64,000 nt of DNA from Caviibacter abscessus (GTDB taxonomy: Bacteria; Fusobacteriota; Fusobacteriia; Fusobacteriales; Leptotrichiaceae). The stretch covers positions 1 through 64,000 of the forward strand of contig NZ_LOQG01000001.1 in NCBI RefSeq assembly GCF_001517835.1. The letters are read 5' to 3'. Under the pieces are notes generated by a model, which had not been told where the DNA came from, did not search any database, and saw only the letters and a program-made list of their open reading frames with translations. Numbering within the stretch: position 1 is the first letter of the stretch; each line of letters begins with the position of its first letter. Both the position numbers and the translations under genes were made by a program. Below, piece after piece: positions 8,141 through 17,576 of the stretch.

Positions 8141-9622
8141 ATGATGAAGTATTTACAAAGAATCGGTAGATCACTTATGTTGCCGATTGCAATTTTACCC
8201 GCAGCTTCCTTAATATTAGGTGTTGGATATGCAATAAGTACATCAGGATCAGGAGCTCAAAGTCAGCTAGCTGCATTTTTGATTAAATCAGGTGGAGCTA
8301 TAGTAGATAATATGTCTATATTATTTGCTATAGGAGTAGCACTTGGAATGTCTAAGGATAGAGACGGTTCAGCAGCACTTTCAGGATTAGTTGCATTTTT
8401 AGTAGTTACAACAGTATTGTCAACTGCATCAGTTTCTCAATTAATGCGTATAGCTACTGAAGAAGTTAATCCTGCATTTGGAAAAATTAATAACCAATTT
8501 ATTGGTATAATTTCAGGTATAGTAGCAGCAACTGTTTATAATTATTTCCATGATATTCAATTGCCTGAATTTTTAGCATTCTTTTCAGGTAAAAGATTTG
8601 TTCCTATTTTAACGGCAGCATGTATGTTAGTTGTTTCAGGAGTTTTATTCTTTATATGGCCAACAATTTATACAGTATTAGTTGAATTTGGTAAATTAAT
8701 AATGGGATTAGGTGCAGTAGGTGCAGGACTATATGGATTTTTCAATAGATTACTAATACCATTAGGGTTACATCATACATTAAATTCAGTATTTTGGTTT
8801 GATATTGCAGGTATAAATGATATTGGTAGATGGCTTTCTCCAGTTGAAAGTGCTTATGAAAATATTCCATTAGTACTTCAAGGAAAATATGTTGTAGGTA
8901 TGTATCAAGCAGGATTTTTTCCTGTTATGATGTTTGGGTTACCGGCAGCAGGGTTAGCTATGTACTTTACTGCAAAACCTGAACAAAAGAAAGTTATAGG
9001 ATCATTAATGCTTGCAGCAGGATTTACATCATTTTTTACAGGTGTTACAGAACCATTAGAATTTTCATTTATGTTTGTAGCTCCAGCTTTATATGTAGCA
9101 CATGCAGCTTTAACAGGTATAACAGTTGCGGTAGTGGCAATGCTTAAATACACTGCTGGTTTTGCTTTCAGTGCAGGGTTAATTGACTATGTAATATCTT
9201 TAAGAAATCCAAATGCAAACAATACTTTATTATTAATACCAATTGGAATAATTGTAGCAGTAGTATACTTCGTAGTATTTGTTACTATGATTAAAACATT
9301 TGATATTAAAACACCAGGACGTACTGATGGAGAAATAGACAACAGTCAACTTGATGAAATATTAGGTAGAAATGATAAAAAAGCAAAATTTGTTGAAATG
9401 GCAAAAGTAATCTTAATAGGATTAGGTGGAAAAGAAAATTTAACATCAATAGATAATTGTATAACTAGATTAAGACTTGAAGTTAAAGATGTTAATTTAA
9501 TAAATAAAGATGTAATAAAATCTTCAGGTGCAATAAATACAGTAGTTATAGATGAACATTCTGTTCAAGTTATAATAGGACCACAAGTACAATTTGTTGC
9601 AGATGAATTAAAAAAATTATAA
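8141..9622 (+). CDS. PTS transporter subunit EIICB, glucose/N-acetylglucosamine family
   Basis: A sugar permease that phosphorylates its substrate during uptake. The first ~400 residues are the membrane EIIC domain (MLPIAILPAASLILGVGYA, the GLHHTLNSVFWF loop, GVTEPLEFSFMF). The C-terminal ~75 residues are an EIIB domain with the phosphorylated cysteine in DNCITRLRLE. There is no EIIA domain, so phosphate must come from an EIIA encoded elsewhere. The ATG at 8141 follows AAGAGGTGA. Glucose, GlcNAc, glucosamine or maltose-type substrates are all possible. The next gene encodes two more EIIB domains. Confidence 0.88.
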   Translation: MMKYLQRIGRSLMLPIAILPAASLILGVGYAISTSGSGAQSQLAAFLIKSGGAIVDNMSILFAIGVALGMSKDRDGSAALSGLVAFLVVTTVLSTASVSQLMRIATEEVNPAFGKINNQFIGIISGIVAATVYNYFHDIQLPEFLAFFSGKRFVPILTAACMLVVSGVLFFIWPTIYTVLVEFGKLIMGLGAVGAGLYGFFNRLLIPLGLHHTLNSVFWFDIAGINDIGRWLSPVESAYENIPLVLQGKYVVGMYQAGFFPVMMFGLPAAGLAMYFTAKPEQKKVIGSLMLAAGFTSFFTGVTEPLEFSFMFVAPALYVAHAALTGITVAVVAMLKYTAGFAFSAGLIDYVISLRNPNANNTLLLIPIGIIVAVVYFVVFVTMIKTFDIKTPGRTDGEIDNSQLDEILGRNDKKAKFVEMAKVILIGLGGKENLTSIDNCITRLRLEVKDVNLINKDVIKSSGAINTVVIDEHSVQVIIGPQVQFVADELKKL

Positions 9623-9634
9623 TTGAGGTTACAA

Positions 9635-10087
9635 ATGCTTAAATTAGAAAACATAATATCAGGTTTAGGTGGAGTAAATAATATAGATCTAATAGATAAC
9701 TGTATGACTAAACTTAGAATAAGAATAAAAGACAGTAATAAAGTAGCAAGAAATGTGATACTATCATCAGGTGTTAAAGATGTATTAATATTTGATAATG
9801 ATGTTCATATACCGATTGGGGTAACTGCAAAAGAAGTTGCTAAATCGTTAAAATCTATGGCATCAAAAAGAGATTCAGATATAATAGTTGAAGCACTTGG
9901 AGGTAGAGACAATATTGAAGATATAAGTTCTTGTATGACAAAATTAAGAGTTAATTTATTTGATATGAGCAAAATTGATAAAGAAAAAATTTTATCAACA
10001 ATTTCTAAGGATGTTTTAATATTGGATAAAGATATTCATATAGTTATTGGAACCGATGCAAAAAAAATATTATCAGAAATTATATAA
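9635..10087 (+). CDS. Stand-alone tandem PTS EIIB-domain protein
   Basis: This 150-residue soluble protein contains two glucose-family EIIB domains end to end. Residues ~1-75 include DNCMTKLRIRI and ~80-150 include SSCMTKLRVNL. Both keep the cysteine that carries phosphate and the downstream valine/isoleucine-rich strand with HIPIG or HIVIG. It starts at an ATG 12 bases after the EIICB stop with GAGGT just ahead, so the two are co-transcribed. A role as an extra phosphate carrier or as a phosphorylation-dependent regulator is inference. Free double EIIB proteins are uncommon. Confidence 0.8.
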   Translation: MLKLENIISGLGGVNNIDLIDNCMTKLRIRIKDSNKVARNVILSSGVKDVLIFDNDVHIPIGVTAKEVAKSLKSMASKRDSDIIVEALGGRDNIEDISSCMTKLRVNLFDMSKIDKEKILSTISKDVLILDKDIHIVIGTDAKKILSEII

Positions 10088-10092
10088 ATAAG

Positions 10093-10140
10093 AATAAAGC
10101 AAATAAAATGTAATATTAAAATTATTTGCTTTATTTTTTT
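10093..10140 (+). terminator. Rho-independent terminator after the PTS genes
   Basis: A perfect 14-bp stem (10093-10106 with 10122-10135), loop of 15, followed by TTTTT. It closes the EIICB/EIIB-EIIB operon. Confidence 0.85.
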
Positions 10141-10150
10141 ATTCAATTAC

Positions 10151-10178
10151 TTGCATATTTTTAAAATAAAGTTATACT
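10151..10178 (+). promoter_or_regulatory. Promoter for the CstA-family gene
   Basis: TTGCAT at 10151-10156 and TATACT at 10173-10178, spacer 16. It lies directly after the preceding terminator and 33 bases before the ATG at 10212, with AAGGAGG in between. Confidence 0.6.
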
Positions 10179-10211
10179 ATATAGATATAATTTACTTAAG
10201 GAGGACTATAT

Positions 10212-11696
10212 ATGTATAGTTTTATATTAGCGTTGATCATCTTAGTTGTGGGTTACTTTACATATGGTAAATATGTTGAAAAAGTATTCGGTTCAGATCC
10301 AAGTAGACCTACACCGGCAATTACTAGACCGGACGGAGTAGACTATGTACCTCTAGGAACGTTCAAATCATTATTTATTCAATTTTTAAACGTTGTTGGA
10401 ACTGGTCCTATATTCGGAGCTATTGCAGGGGCATTATTCGGACCCATGGCATTTTTATGGATAATATTTGGATGTATTTTTGCAGGAGCGGTTCATGATT
10501 TCTTTAGTGGAATGCTTTCAGTAAGAAGTAATGGAGCTACTGTAGGAGAATTAGTTGGAGAAAATCTAGGTGATTTTGCAAAACAAGGTATGCGTGTTTT
10601 CTCGATAGTTTTATTGGTGTTGGTTGGAGTTGTATTTTTAACATCACCTGCACAAATATTACATACTTTAACTAAGTTTTCATATAATTATTTATTAGTT
10701 ATTATAATAACATATTATATTCTTGCAACTTTATTACCAGTTGACAAATTAATCGGTAGAATTTATCCAATTTTTGGAGTTGCATTATTTTTCATGGCTG
10801 TGGGGATATCAATATCAATAATTTATGGAAATATAGCTGGAGTATATAAAACGCCTGAAATAACAGAATTATTTACAAAACTAAATTATCACTCTAAATT
10901 AGCATTATTCCCATTCCTATTTATATCAATAGCATGTGGAGCAATAAGCGGATTCCACGCAACACAATCACCAATAATTGGTAGATGTATAAAATCAGAA
11001 GCTGATGGTAGAAAAGTTTTCTATGCAGCTATGATAGGAGAAGGAATAGTTGCAATTATATGGGCAGCAGCTGCAATGACATTATTCCCACACAATGGTG
11101 AATTAGGTCTTGTTAGTCAATTAGTTGGATTAAAAGAAGTTGGAAAAGCACCTGTAGTTGTTAATGAAGTGGCAAGAATAACACTTGGTAAAGTTGGAGC
11201 AGTTTTAGCGGTATTAGGAGTTGTTGCAGCACCTATAACTTCAGGAGATACAGCATTTAGAAGTGCTAGAATGACAATAGCTGATATATTTAAAATAGAT
11301 CAAAAACCTATTAAAAATAGATTGATGATAGCAATACCGTTATTTGCAATTGGAGCATACTTATCACAAGTAGACTTTAATATTATATGGAGATATTTTG
11401 CTTGGTCTAACCAAACATTAGCTATGATTGGGTTATGGTCTGCATCAGCATGGTTATTAAAACGTAATAGAAATTATTGGATTACTTTATTACCAGCTGT
11501 ATTTATGACTTTAGTTTCAATAGATTATATAGTTATAGCTCCTGAAGGATTTGTAAGATTCTTTAAAGGTGTTTCGCAAACAGTTATAGCTGGAACAGGA
11601 TTTGGTGTAGCTGTAATAGTTGCTTTAATTGGATTAGTAGCATTCTTTATGAAAAAGAAAGAATATGATGAAAAAAATCTATATATAAACGATTAA
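10212..11696 (+). CDS. Carbon starvation protein CstA-family transporter
   Basis: A polytopic inner-membrane protein of the CstA/BtsT family, members of which import pyruvate or peptides. Family signatures are the N-terminal FTYGKYVEKVFG, RPDGVDYVPLG, the NVVGTGPIFGAIAGA segment and GAISGFHATQSP. At 494 residues it is the shorter form typical of anaerobes rather than the ~700-residue enteric CstA. It starts behind a strong AAGGAGG site and is transcribed alone between two terminators. Pyruvate as substrate is inference from the family. Confidence 0.88.
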   Translation: MYSFILALIILVVGYFTYGKYVEKVFGSDPSRPTPAITRPDGVDYVPLGTFKSLFIQFLNVVGTGPIFGAIAGALFGPMAFLWIIFGCIFAGAVHDFFSGMLSVRSNGATVGELVGENLGDFAKQGMRVFSIVLLVLVGVVFLTSPAQILHTLTKFSYNYLLVIIITYYILATLLPVDKLIGRIYPIFGVALFFMAVGISISIIYGNIAGVYKTPEITELFTKLNYHSKLALFPFLFISIACGAISGFHATQSPIIGRCIKSEADGRKVFYAAMIGEGIVAIIWAAAAMTLFPHNGELGLVSQLVGLKEVGKAPVVVNEVARITLGKVGAVLAVLGVVAAPITSGDTAFRSARMTIADIFKIDQKPIKNRLMIAIPLFAIGAYLSQVDFNIIWRYFAWSNQTLAMIGLWSASAWLLKRNRNYWITLLPAVFMTLVSIDYIVIAPEGFVRFFKGVSQTVIAGTGFGVAVIVALIGLVAFFMKKKEYDEKNLYIND

Positions 11697-11700
11697 AATA

Positions 11701-11732
11701 AAAACGAGAGAAAATTTGTTCTCTCGTTTTTT
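11701..11732. terminator. Bidirectional Rho-independent terminator
   Basis: A 12-bp stem (11701-11712 with 11719-11730) carrying CGAGAG/CTCTCG, with T runs on both strands. It serves the CstA-family gene and the convergent DUF1439-like gene. Confidence 0.88.
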
Positions 11733-12231
11733 AAAATATTACCATAATTTTATCATTTATAATCTTTATATCTTTTACACTAATTAATTTTGTTAGAGCA
11801 TATTCACTTAAAATAAATATTGGCTTAGATTCTATTTTTTTATAAATTCCTTTTAATACCATTCTGCTAAAAAAATTAGATTCAGGGTTAAAATTAGAGT
11901 TATTTGCTGAAAATGATTCTATGCTTAAATCTTTTAAGTATAAATTTGTACTATTTTTATCATAATTTAAATTTGACTTAAGTATCATTTTACCAGTAGC
12001 ATGTTTACCTATAACTTGATTTTCATAATCTACTGTAAGATATAGTTGATTATCTTTTATTTCAATATTAGGATTTTGAATTACTAGCTTTCCTTTTAAT
12101 GCATAATTTTTTTCAATAGGCATAATAAATGATATTCCAGTATTAAGTAAGTTAGTAGGTATTTGTAAACTTGATGAATAGCTTACAACAGATAGTATAA
12201 ATAATAAAGATAAAATAAATCGCTTAAACAT
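11731..12231 (-). CDS. DUF1439/YceB-like envelope protein
   Basis: A 166-residue secreted protein with an N-terminal signal peptide (MFKRFILSLLFILSVVSYSSS) and no clear lipobox. The body is beta-rich: strands such as LKGKLVIQNPNIEIKDNQLYLTVDY are followed by a C-terminal PIFILSE...VKDIKIINDKIMVIF, which resembles the YceB/DUF1439 pattern in which the last strand carries IVIPF. That places it in the periplasm or on the outer membrane, probably as a lipid-binding-like fold. The start is the ATG behind AAGGTGAT. The family call is moderate and the function is unknown. Confidence 0.55.
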   Translation of the reverse strand: MFKRFILSLLFILSVVSYSSSLQIPTNLLNTGISFIMPIEKNYALKGKLVIQNPNIEIKDNQLYLTVDYENQVIGKHATGKMILKSNLNYDKNSTNLYLKDLSIESFSANNSNFNPESNFFSRMVLKGIYKKIESKPIFILSEYALTKLISVKDIKIINDKIMVIF

Positions 12232-12296
12232 TTTTTATCACCTTATTTATTATATCATTTTTATAATAATTATGATACAATAAATTTGGTGGTTAT

Positions 12297-13148
12297 ATGA
12301 AAGAATTAATAATAGTAACAGGTATGAGTGGAGCTGGAAAAACACAGGCTTTAAATATTTATGAAGACAGAGGATATTTTTGTATTGATAATTATCCAAT
12401 GGCTTTATTTAAATATATTCAAGATATATATCAAAGTGCTGAAAAAAGAGAAAAAATTGCAGTTGTAGTTGATATAAGAGATGCTAATGTTATAACTGAT
12501 TTTATAAACCAATTGGATATATTAAATAAATATAAAATAAAGTATAGACTTATATATTTAGATGCAAGAACAGATGTTTTACTTAGTAGATATGAACTTT
12601 CAAGAAGAAAACATCCGCTTAATAAATATGAGGGACTTATAGATAATATTGAAGCTGAAAGAAAATTAATTTCATGTTTTAAACAATATGCACATCAAAT
12701 TATAGATACTAGTAAACTTGATGTTAAGCAATTAGAAACTGAACTTGAAGCTGGAGATACAAAACTTGATATTTCTTTAATATCATTTGGATTTAAAAAT
12801 GGAATACCTCTTGATGCACATTTAGTATTTGATGTTAGGTTTTTACCTAATCCATATTATGTGAAAGAATTAAGACATAAAACCGGAAATGATAGTGAAG
12901 TTTATGATTATGTTATGAGCTTTAATGAAAGCGAAGTATATTATGCGATGCTTTATAACATGATTACATATTTAATACCTGAATATGAAAAAGAAGGTAA
13001 AGCATATTTAAAGATAGCTGTTGGTTGTAGTGGAGGACAACATAGATCGGTTAGTTTTATTAACCGTTTAAAAAAAGAATTGAGTATAAAATTTAATAAT
13101 AAAATAAATAAAAATCATAGAGAAGTTGGAAATAAAAAATGTCTATAG
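12297..13148 (+). CDS. rapZ: RNase adapter/nucleotide-binding protein RapZ (YvcJ family)
   Basis: RapZ-family proteins bind nucleotides and, in enterics, guide RNase E to small RNAs controlling GlmS; in Gram-positives the homologue YvcJ hydrolyses GTP. The P-loop GMSGAGKT is at residues 9-16. ENRGYFCIDN-type sequence (EDRGYFCIDN) follows, and the C-terminal domain has DVRFLPNPYYV, LRHKTG and GCSGGQHRSV. The length of 283 is normal. It overlaps uvrC by 10 bases. The actual regulatory target here is unknown. Confidence 0.93.
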   Translation: MKELIIVTGMSGAGKTQALNIYEDRGYFCIDNYPMALFKYIQDIYQSAEKREKIAVVVDIRDANVITDFINQLDILNKYKIKYRLIYLDARTDVLLSRYELSRRKHPLNKYEGLIDNIEAERKLISCFKQYAHQIIDTSKLDVKQLETELEAGDTKLDISLISFGFKNGIPLDAHLVFDVRFLPNPYYVKELRHKTGNDSEVYDYVMSFNESEVYYAMLYNMITYLIPEYEKEGKAYLKIAVGCSGGQHRSVSFINRLKKELSIKFNNKINKNHREVGNKKCL

Positions 13149-14902
13149 ACTTAAAACATATACCTGCAAATGCAGGTGTTTATATTATGAAAAATAAATA
13201 TGACAAAATAATATATATAGGAAAAGCCAAAAACCTAAAAAAAAGAGTTAGTTCATATTTTAATAAGACACAAAATTTAAAGACAACGGAATTAGTAAAA
13301 AATATTACTACTATTGATTTTTTTTTATGCAATTCTGAAATAGAAGCACTTATTTTAGAAAATAATTTAATAAAAAAGCATAAACCAAAATATAATATAC
13401 TTTTAAAAGATCAAAAAACATATCCTTATATAAAGATAACAAAAGAGCTATATCCTAAGATATCGGTAGTAAGAAATGTTTCAGATAATAATAGTGATAA
13501 AGCATATTATTTTGGACCTTATCCAAATACTAATATGAAAAGTGCTGTTAATATGTTAATGAAAGTTTTTAATATTAGGGATTGCAATATAAATGTTTAT
13601 AAAAATAACTTAAAACCTTGTTTAAAATATCATATAAATTTGTGTAATGCACCTTGTATGTATAAAGATGAGGATACTATAAATACATATATAGAAAACA
13701 CAAAAAAATTAGTGAAATTTTTGGAAAACAAAGATACAGGCATATTAAAAGAAATTGAAAATAAAATGAATAATTACAGTGAGTCTTTTGAATTTGAAAA
13801 AGCCATTATTGAAAGGGAAAGATTAAAAACACTACAAAAATTAATAGAAATTCAAATAACTGAAGCTGTAAGAGAATATGATGAAGATATTTTTGTATTA
13901 AATCATATCCAAGATAATATCTTTTTATGTATCATAAGTGTGAGAAAAGGAAAAATAATAAATAAGACATTTAATGTTATAAAAAATATTATTGATGATA
14001 CTGATATTTTAGATAGGCTTATAACTGCATATTATGATAAATTTACGCCTCCTAAAATAATAGTATTAAGTGCAGAATATAAAGATAAAAAAGAAATTAT
14101 TGAAAATTGGTTTTTAAATGAAAAAAAATATAAAGTAAAACTTATTTTTCCAAGCAAAAAAAGTAGAACATATGACTTACTTAAATTAGGGAATTTAAAT
14201 TTAGTAAGTGAACAAGAAAATTACTATAATAAAAAAGAAAATATGTTTAAAAATTTAATTGAACTTAAAGAAATATTAAAACTTGATAAAATTCCAAATA
14301 AAATTGAATGTTATGATATTTCTAATATTAGTGGTAATGATAATGTAGGTTCTCAAGTTGTATTTATAAATGGAGTAAAAGAACCAAAATTATATAAAAA
14401 ATATAAAATAAAAACAATTATAGGTCAAGATGATTATGGTAGTATGAAAGAAGTAATAAAGCGAAGAATAAAATATAAAGATTTACCTGATTTAATATTA
14501 TTAGATGGAGGTAAAGCTCATGTCAATACAATAAAGAAATTTTTATTAAACGAAAATATAAATATAGCTGTCTTTGGTATGTATAAAGACAATAAACACA
14601 GGACTTTTGGTCTTTGTGATGAAAATAATATAATTAATTTGAAAATTCATAAAAATTTATTCAATTTAATAACATCATTTCAAGATGAAGTACATAGATT
14701 TGCTATAACTTATCACAAAAAATTAAGATCAGAGAGAAATAATAAAAGTTTATTGGATGAAATTTCCGGGATAGGTAAAGTTAGAAAAAAAACATTATTA
14801 AATAAGTTTGGTACAATTTCAAATATAAAAAAAGCTAGTATTGATGAGCTAAAAGAAATATTACCTGAAAGTGTTGCCATAAATTTGCTGGAGAAATTAT
14901 GA
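13139..14902 (+). CDS. uvrC: Excinuclease ABC subunit C
   Basis: UvrC makes both incisions in nucleotide excision repair. The N-terminal GIY-YIG nuclease has GVYIMKN and IIYIGKAKNLKKR. The UVR motif is near SFEFEKAIIERERL. The RNase H-like 5' nuclease shows IECYDISNISG, DDYGSMKEVIKRR and LILLDGGKAHV. The C-terminal helix-hairpin-helix is LDEISGIGKVRKKTLLNKFG. At 587 residues it is complete. Its start overlaps the end of rapZ, so the two are coupled. Confidence 0.96.
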   Translation: MSIDLKHIPANAGVYIMKNKYDKIIYIGKAKNLKKRVSSYFNKTQNLKTTELVKNITTIDFFLCNSEIEALILENNLIKKHKPKYNILLKDQKTYPYIKITKELYPKISVVRNVSDNNSDKAYYFGPYPNTNMKSAVNMLMKVFNIRDCNINVYKNNLKPCLKYHINLCNAPCMYKDEDTINTYIENTKKLVKFLENKDTGILKEIENKMNNYSESFEFEKAIIERERLKTLQKLIEIQITEAVREYDEDIFVLNHIQDNIFLCIISVRKGKIINKTFNVIKNIIDDTDILDRLITAYYDKFTPPKIIVLSAEYKDKKEIIENWFLNEKKYKVKLIFPSKKSRTYDLLKLGNLNLVSEQENYYNKKENMFKNLIELKEILKLDKIPNKIECYDISNISGNDNVGSQVVFINGVKEPKLYKKYKIKTIIGQDDYGSMKEVIKRRIKYKDLPDLILLDGGKAHVNTIKKFLLNENINIAVFGMYKDNKHRTFGLCDENNIINLKIHKNLFNLITSFQDEVHRFAITYHKKLRSERNNKSLLDEISGIGKVRKKTLLNKFGTISNIKKASIDELKEILPESVAINLLEKL

Positions 14903-14922
14903 AGATTTTTAGACAAAAAATT

Positions 14923-14950
14923 TTGAAAATGTGATAAATATTGGTATAAT
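14923..14950 (+). promoter_or_regulatory. Extended -10 promoter of the nucleoside ABC transporter
   Basis: TTGAAA at 14923-14928, 16-base spacer, TATAAT at 14945-14950 preceded by TGG, giving an extended -10. It drives the genes from 14986 on. The leader is about 30 bases, too short for a purine riboswitch. Confidence 0.75.
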
Positions 14951-14985
14951 ATATAAGTAATATAAAATTTTTGGAGGAAATTTTA

Positions 14986-16506
14986 ATGAGTGACTATATT
15001 TTGGAAATGAGAAATATAAGAAAAGAATTTTTTAACGGTAAAATAGTCGCAAATGATGACATTAACCTTAAAATTAGACCTGGTGAAATTCACGCTATTG
15101 TAGGTGAAAATGGTGCTGGGAAATCAACACTTATGAAAATCCTAAACGGATTATATGACCTAACCTCAGGTGAAATATACTATAAAGGTAATAAAGTTGA
15201 TATATCATCACCATCAGTTGCAGCACATTTAGGAATTGGAATGGTTTATCAACATTTTATGTTGGTTGAAACTTTAACAGTTGCTGAAAATATGGTTCTA
15301 GGATTTGAACCAAGAAAAAATGGAATTTTCTTTGATTTAGAAACTGCAAGAAAAAATGTAAAAGAAGTTTCTGAAAAATACGGACTTAATATAGATCCAG
15401 ATGCTATTGTCGGTGATTTATCAGTTGGTATTCAACAAAGAATAGAAATTCTAAAAATCCTATTTAAAGGAGCAGAACTTTTAATATTTGATGAACCAAG
15501 TGCTGTTCTTACACCACAAGAAGTTGTTGAATTATACGGTATTATGAGAAACCTTATAAAAGAAGGTAAAACTATAATCTTCATTTCACATAAACTACAA
15601 GAAGTATTAGACCTTTCTGATAATATTACAGTTATTAGAAGAGGTAAAGATGTAGGAGGATTAAAAACTTCAGAAGCAACAAAAGAAAGCATTGCTAATA
15701 TGATGGTAGGTAGACAAGTACTTTTCAATATTAAAAAAGAGCCTGTTGAAATTGGAGATGTAGTTGTTGAAGTTAAAAATATAGTTGCAGAAAATGATTT
15801 AGGTATCTCTAAAGTTAAAGATATCAGTTTTGAAATAAGAAGTGGAGAAATATTTGGTATAGCCGGTGTTGAAGGTAACGGACAAACAGAATTAATTGAA
15901 GTATTAGCAGGGCTTAGAAAAGCAAAAAATGGAAGCTATAAGGTAGATGGACTTGAGTTAATAAATAATAGTCCTAAAACAATTAGAGATAAGGGATTAT
16001 CTCATATACCAGAAGATAGACACAAAAGAGCTACGATTGATGAATTTACAGTTAAAGAAAATCTCTATTTAGGAGTGCTTGAACCTTATTCAAAAAATGG
16101 ATTTTTTAATCATAAAAAAATTAATGCTAGTATAGATGCAATGATAGAAAAATATGATATTAGACCTGTTGATGCTAATGTAATATATGGAGGATTATCA
16201 GGTGGGAATCAACAAAAAGTTGTTGTTGCAAGAGAACTTGAAAAAGAAAATAAATTTATAATTGCGTCACAACCAACACGTGGAGTAGATATAGGAGCAA
16301 TAGAAATGATACATAATACAATACTTCATGAAAGAACAAAAGGTAAAGCAATATTGGTTGTTTCAGCAGAATTATCAGAAGTAATGGCACTTAGTGATAG
16401 AATTGCAGTTATGTATTCTGGTAAATTTGTTGGTATATTAAATAAAGAAGATGCAACAACTGAAAAATTAGGAATATTAATGGCTGGAGGAAAATTAGAT
16501 GAATAA
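14986..16506 (+). CDS. Nucleoside ABC transporter ATP-binding protein (two ATPase domains)
   Basis: This tandem ATPase powers uptake of nucleosides in the BmpA/PnrA-NupABC class. Domain 1 (about 1-240) has Walker A GENGAGKST, signature LSVGIQQR and Walker B LLIFDEPSAVLTP. Domain 2 has a degenerate P-loop GVEGNGQTE, a good signature LSGGNQQK and FIIASQPTRGVD. Asymmetric sites are normal in this sugar/nucleoside class. At 506 residues it is full length. It starts at the ATG after TTGGAGGAAA and overlaps the first permease by 8 bases. Confidence 0.93.
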   Translation: MSDYILEMRNIRKEFFNGKIVANDDINLKIRPGEIHAIVGENGAGKSTLMKILNGLYDLTSGEIYYKGNKVDISSPSVAAHLGIGMVYQHFMLVETLTVAENMVLGFEPRKNGIFFDLETARKNVKEVSEKYGLNIDPDAIVGDLSVGIQQRIEILKILFKGAELLIFDEPSAVLTPQEVVELYGIMRNLIKEGKTIIFISHKLQEVLDLSDNITVIRRGKDVGGLKTSEATKESIANMMVGRQVLFNIKKEPVEIGDVVVEVKNIVAENDLGISKVKDISFEIRSGEIFGIAGVEGNGQTELIEVLAGLRKAKNGSYKVDGLELINNSPKTIRDKGLSHIPEDRHKRATIDEFTVKENLYLGVLEPYSKNGFFNHKKINASIDAMIEKYDIRPVDANVIYGGLSGGNQQKVVVARELEKENKFIIASQPTRGVDIGAIEMIHNTILHERTKGKAILVVSAELSEVMALSDRIAVMYSGKFVGILNKEDATTEKLGILMAGGKLDE

Positions 16507-17575
16507 GAAAATACAAAAAGGATTGTTTTCAATTCTTCCATCATTACTTGCAGTTATAATTGCATTAATTATAGGGGCAATAGTAATTGCATTAAAAGGA
16601 GTTAATCCGCTAACAGCATATGCGAGTATGATAAAAGCAGCATTTTATCAAACATCAACAAGATATCCATTTAATGGATTAGCAAAAACATTAGTATTTG
16701 CAACACCTCTACTATTTTCAGCTCTTGCTGTAATGTTATCATTTAGAGCAGGAATGTTTAATATCGGTGTTCAAGGGCAAATGATGGCTGGAGGACTTGG
16801 TGCAACTTTAGTTGGTATATATTGTCATAACATTTTTGGAAATATAGTAGTAGCATTATTAGTTGCAGCACTATTTGGATTTATATGGGCAGGAATAGCA
16901 GGATTATTAAAATCTGTATTTGGAATAAATGAAGTTATTAGTACAATAATGTTAAATTATACTATAGCTCCAATACAAAATTTTCTACTTGGAGGACCTT
17001 TAAAAGATCCTAGTTCTTCAAATACTCAAACAGTACCTATATATGAAGGTGTAAGGTTGCCAACTTTATTTCAAGAGATTACAAAACAATCGCTTAACAT
17101 TGGATTTATTATAGCTATATTAACTTGTGTAGCAGCTTATTATTTCTTTAAAAATACAACTTTAGGATATAAGATAAAAGCAGTTGGAAATAATCCAACA
17201 GTGGCTGAAAATGCAGGAATAAATCCTAAAACTATAGCATTTATTGCCATGGGTATAGCAGGAGCAATAGCTGGTATTGGTGGAGCTGAAAGAATATTAG
17301 GAGGTTCTACTCAATATGTTTATACAGATCAAATAATGGGTGATTTTGGATTTACAGGACTTGCAGTTTCACTTCTTGGTAAAAACAATCCTTTTGGTAT
17401 AGTTGTTGCATCAATATTTTATGCGGCACTTGAAATTGGAGGTCAAACATTACAAATTGACTATAAATTAGATAAAGAAATTGTATATATAATACAGGCA
17501 CTAATAATAATTTTAGTAGCGGCGGAAAACTTATTTAAGTATATGCTTGATAAGAAGAGAAAGGGGAAGAATTAA
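16499..17575 (+). CDS. Nucleoside ABC transporter permease 1
   Basis: An inner-membrane permease (branched-chain/ribose-type family) of 358 residues with about eight to ten hydrophobic segments. The conserved loop EVISTIMLNYTIAP and KAVGNNPTVAENAGI are typical of the YufP/NupB type that works with BMP lipoproteins. The gene starts inside the ATPase gene and ends one base before the second permease start, so the three are translationally coupled. Together they should import purine and pyrimidine nucleosides for the salvage enzymes downstream. Confidence 0.92.
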   Translation: MNKKIQKGLFSILPSLLAVIIALIIGAIVIALKGVNPLTAYASMIKAAFYQTSTRYPFNGLAKTLVFATPLLFSALAVMLSFRAGMFNIGVQGQMMAGGLGATLVGIYCHNIFGNIVVALLVAALFGFIWAGIAGLLKSVFGINEVISTIMLNYTIAPIQNFLLGGPLKDPSSSNTQTVPIYEGVRLPTLFQEITKQSLNIGFIIAILTCVAAYYFFKNTTLGYKIKAVGNNPTVAENAGINPKTIAFIAMGIAGAIAGIGGAERILGGSTQYVYTDQIMGDFGFTGLAVSLLGKNNPFGIVVASIFYAALEIGGQTLQIDYKLDKEIVYIIQALIIILVAAENLFKYMLDKKRKGKN

Positions 17576-17576
17576 T

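Noticed and set aside
14951-14985. Possible purine riboswitch ahead of the nucleoside transporter
   Set aside because: The leader is about 30 bases and holds no three-way junction or conserved core.
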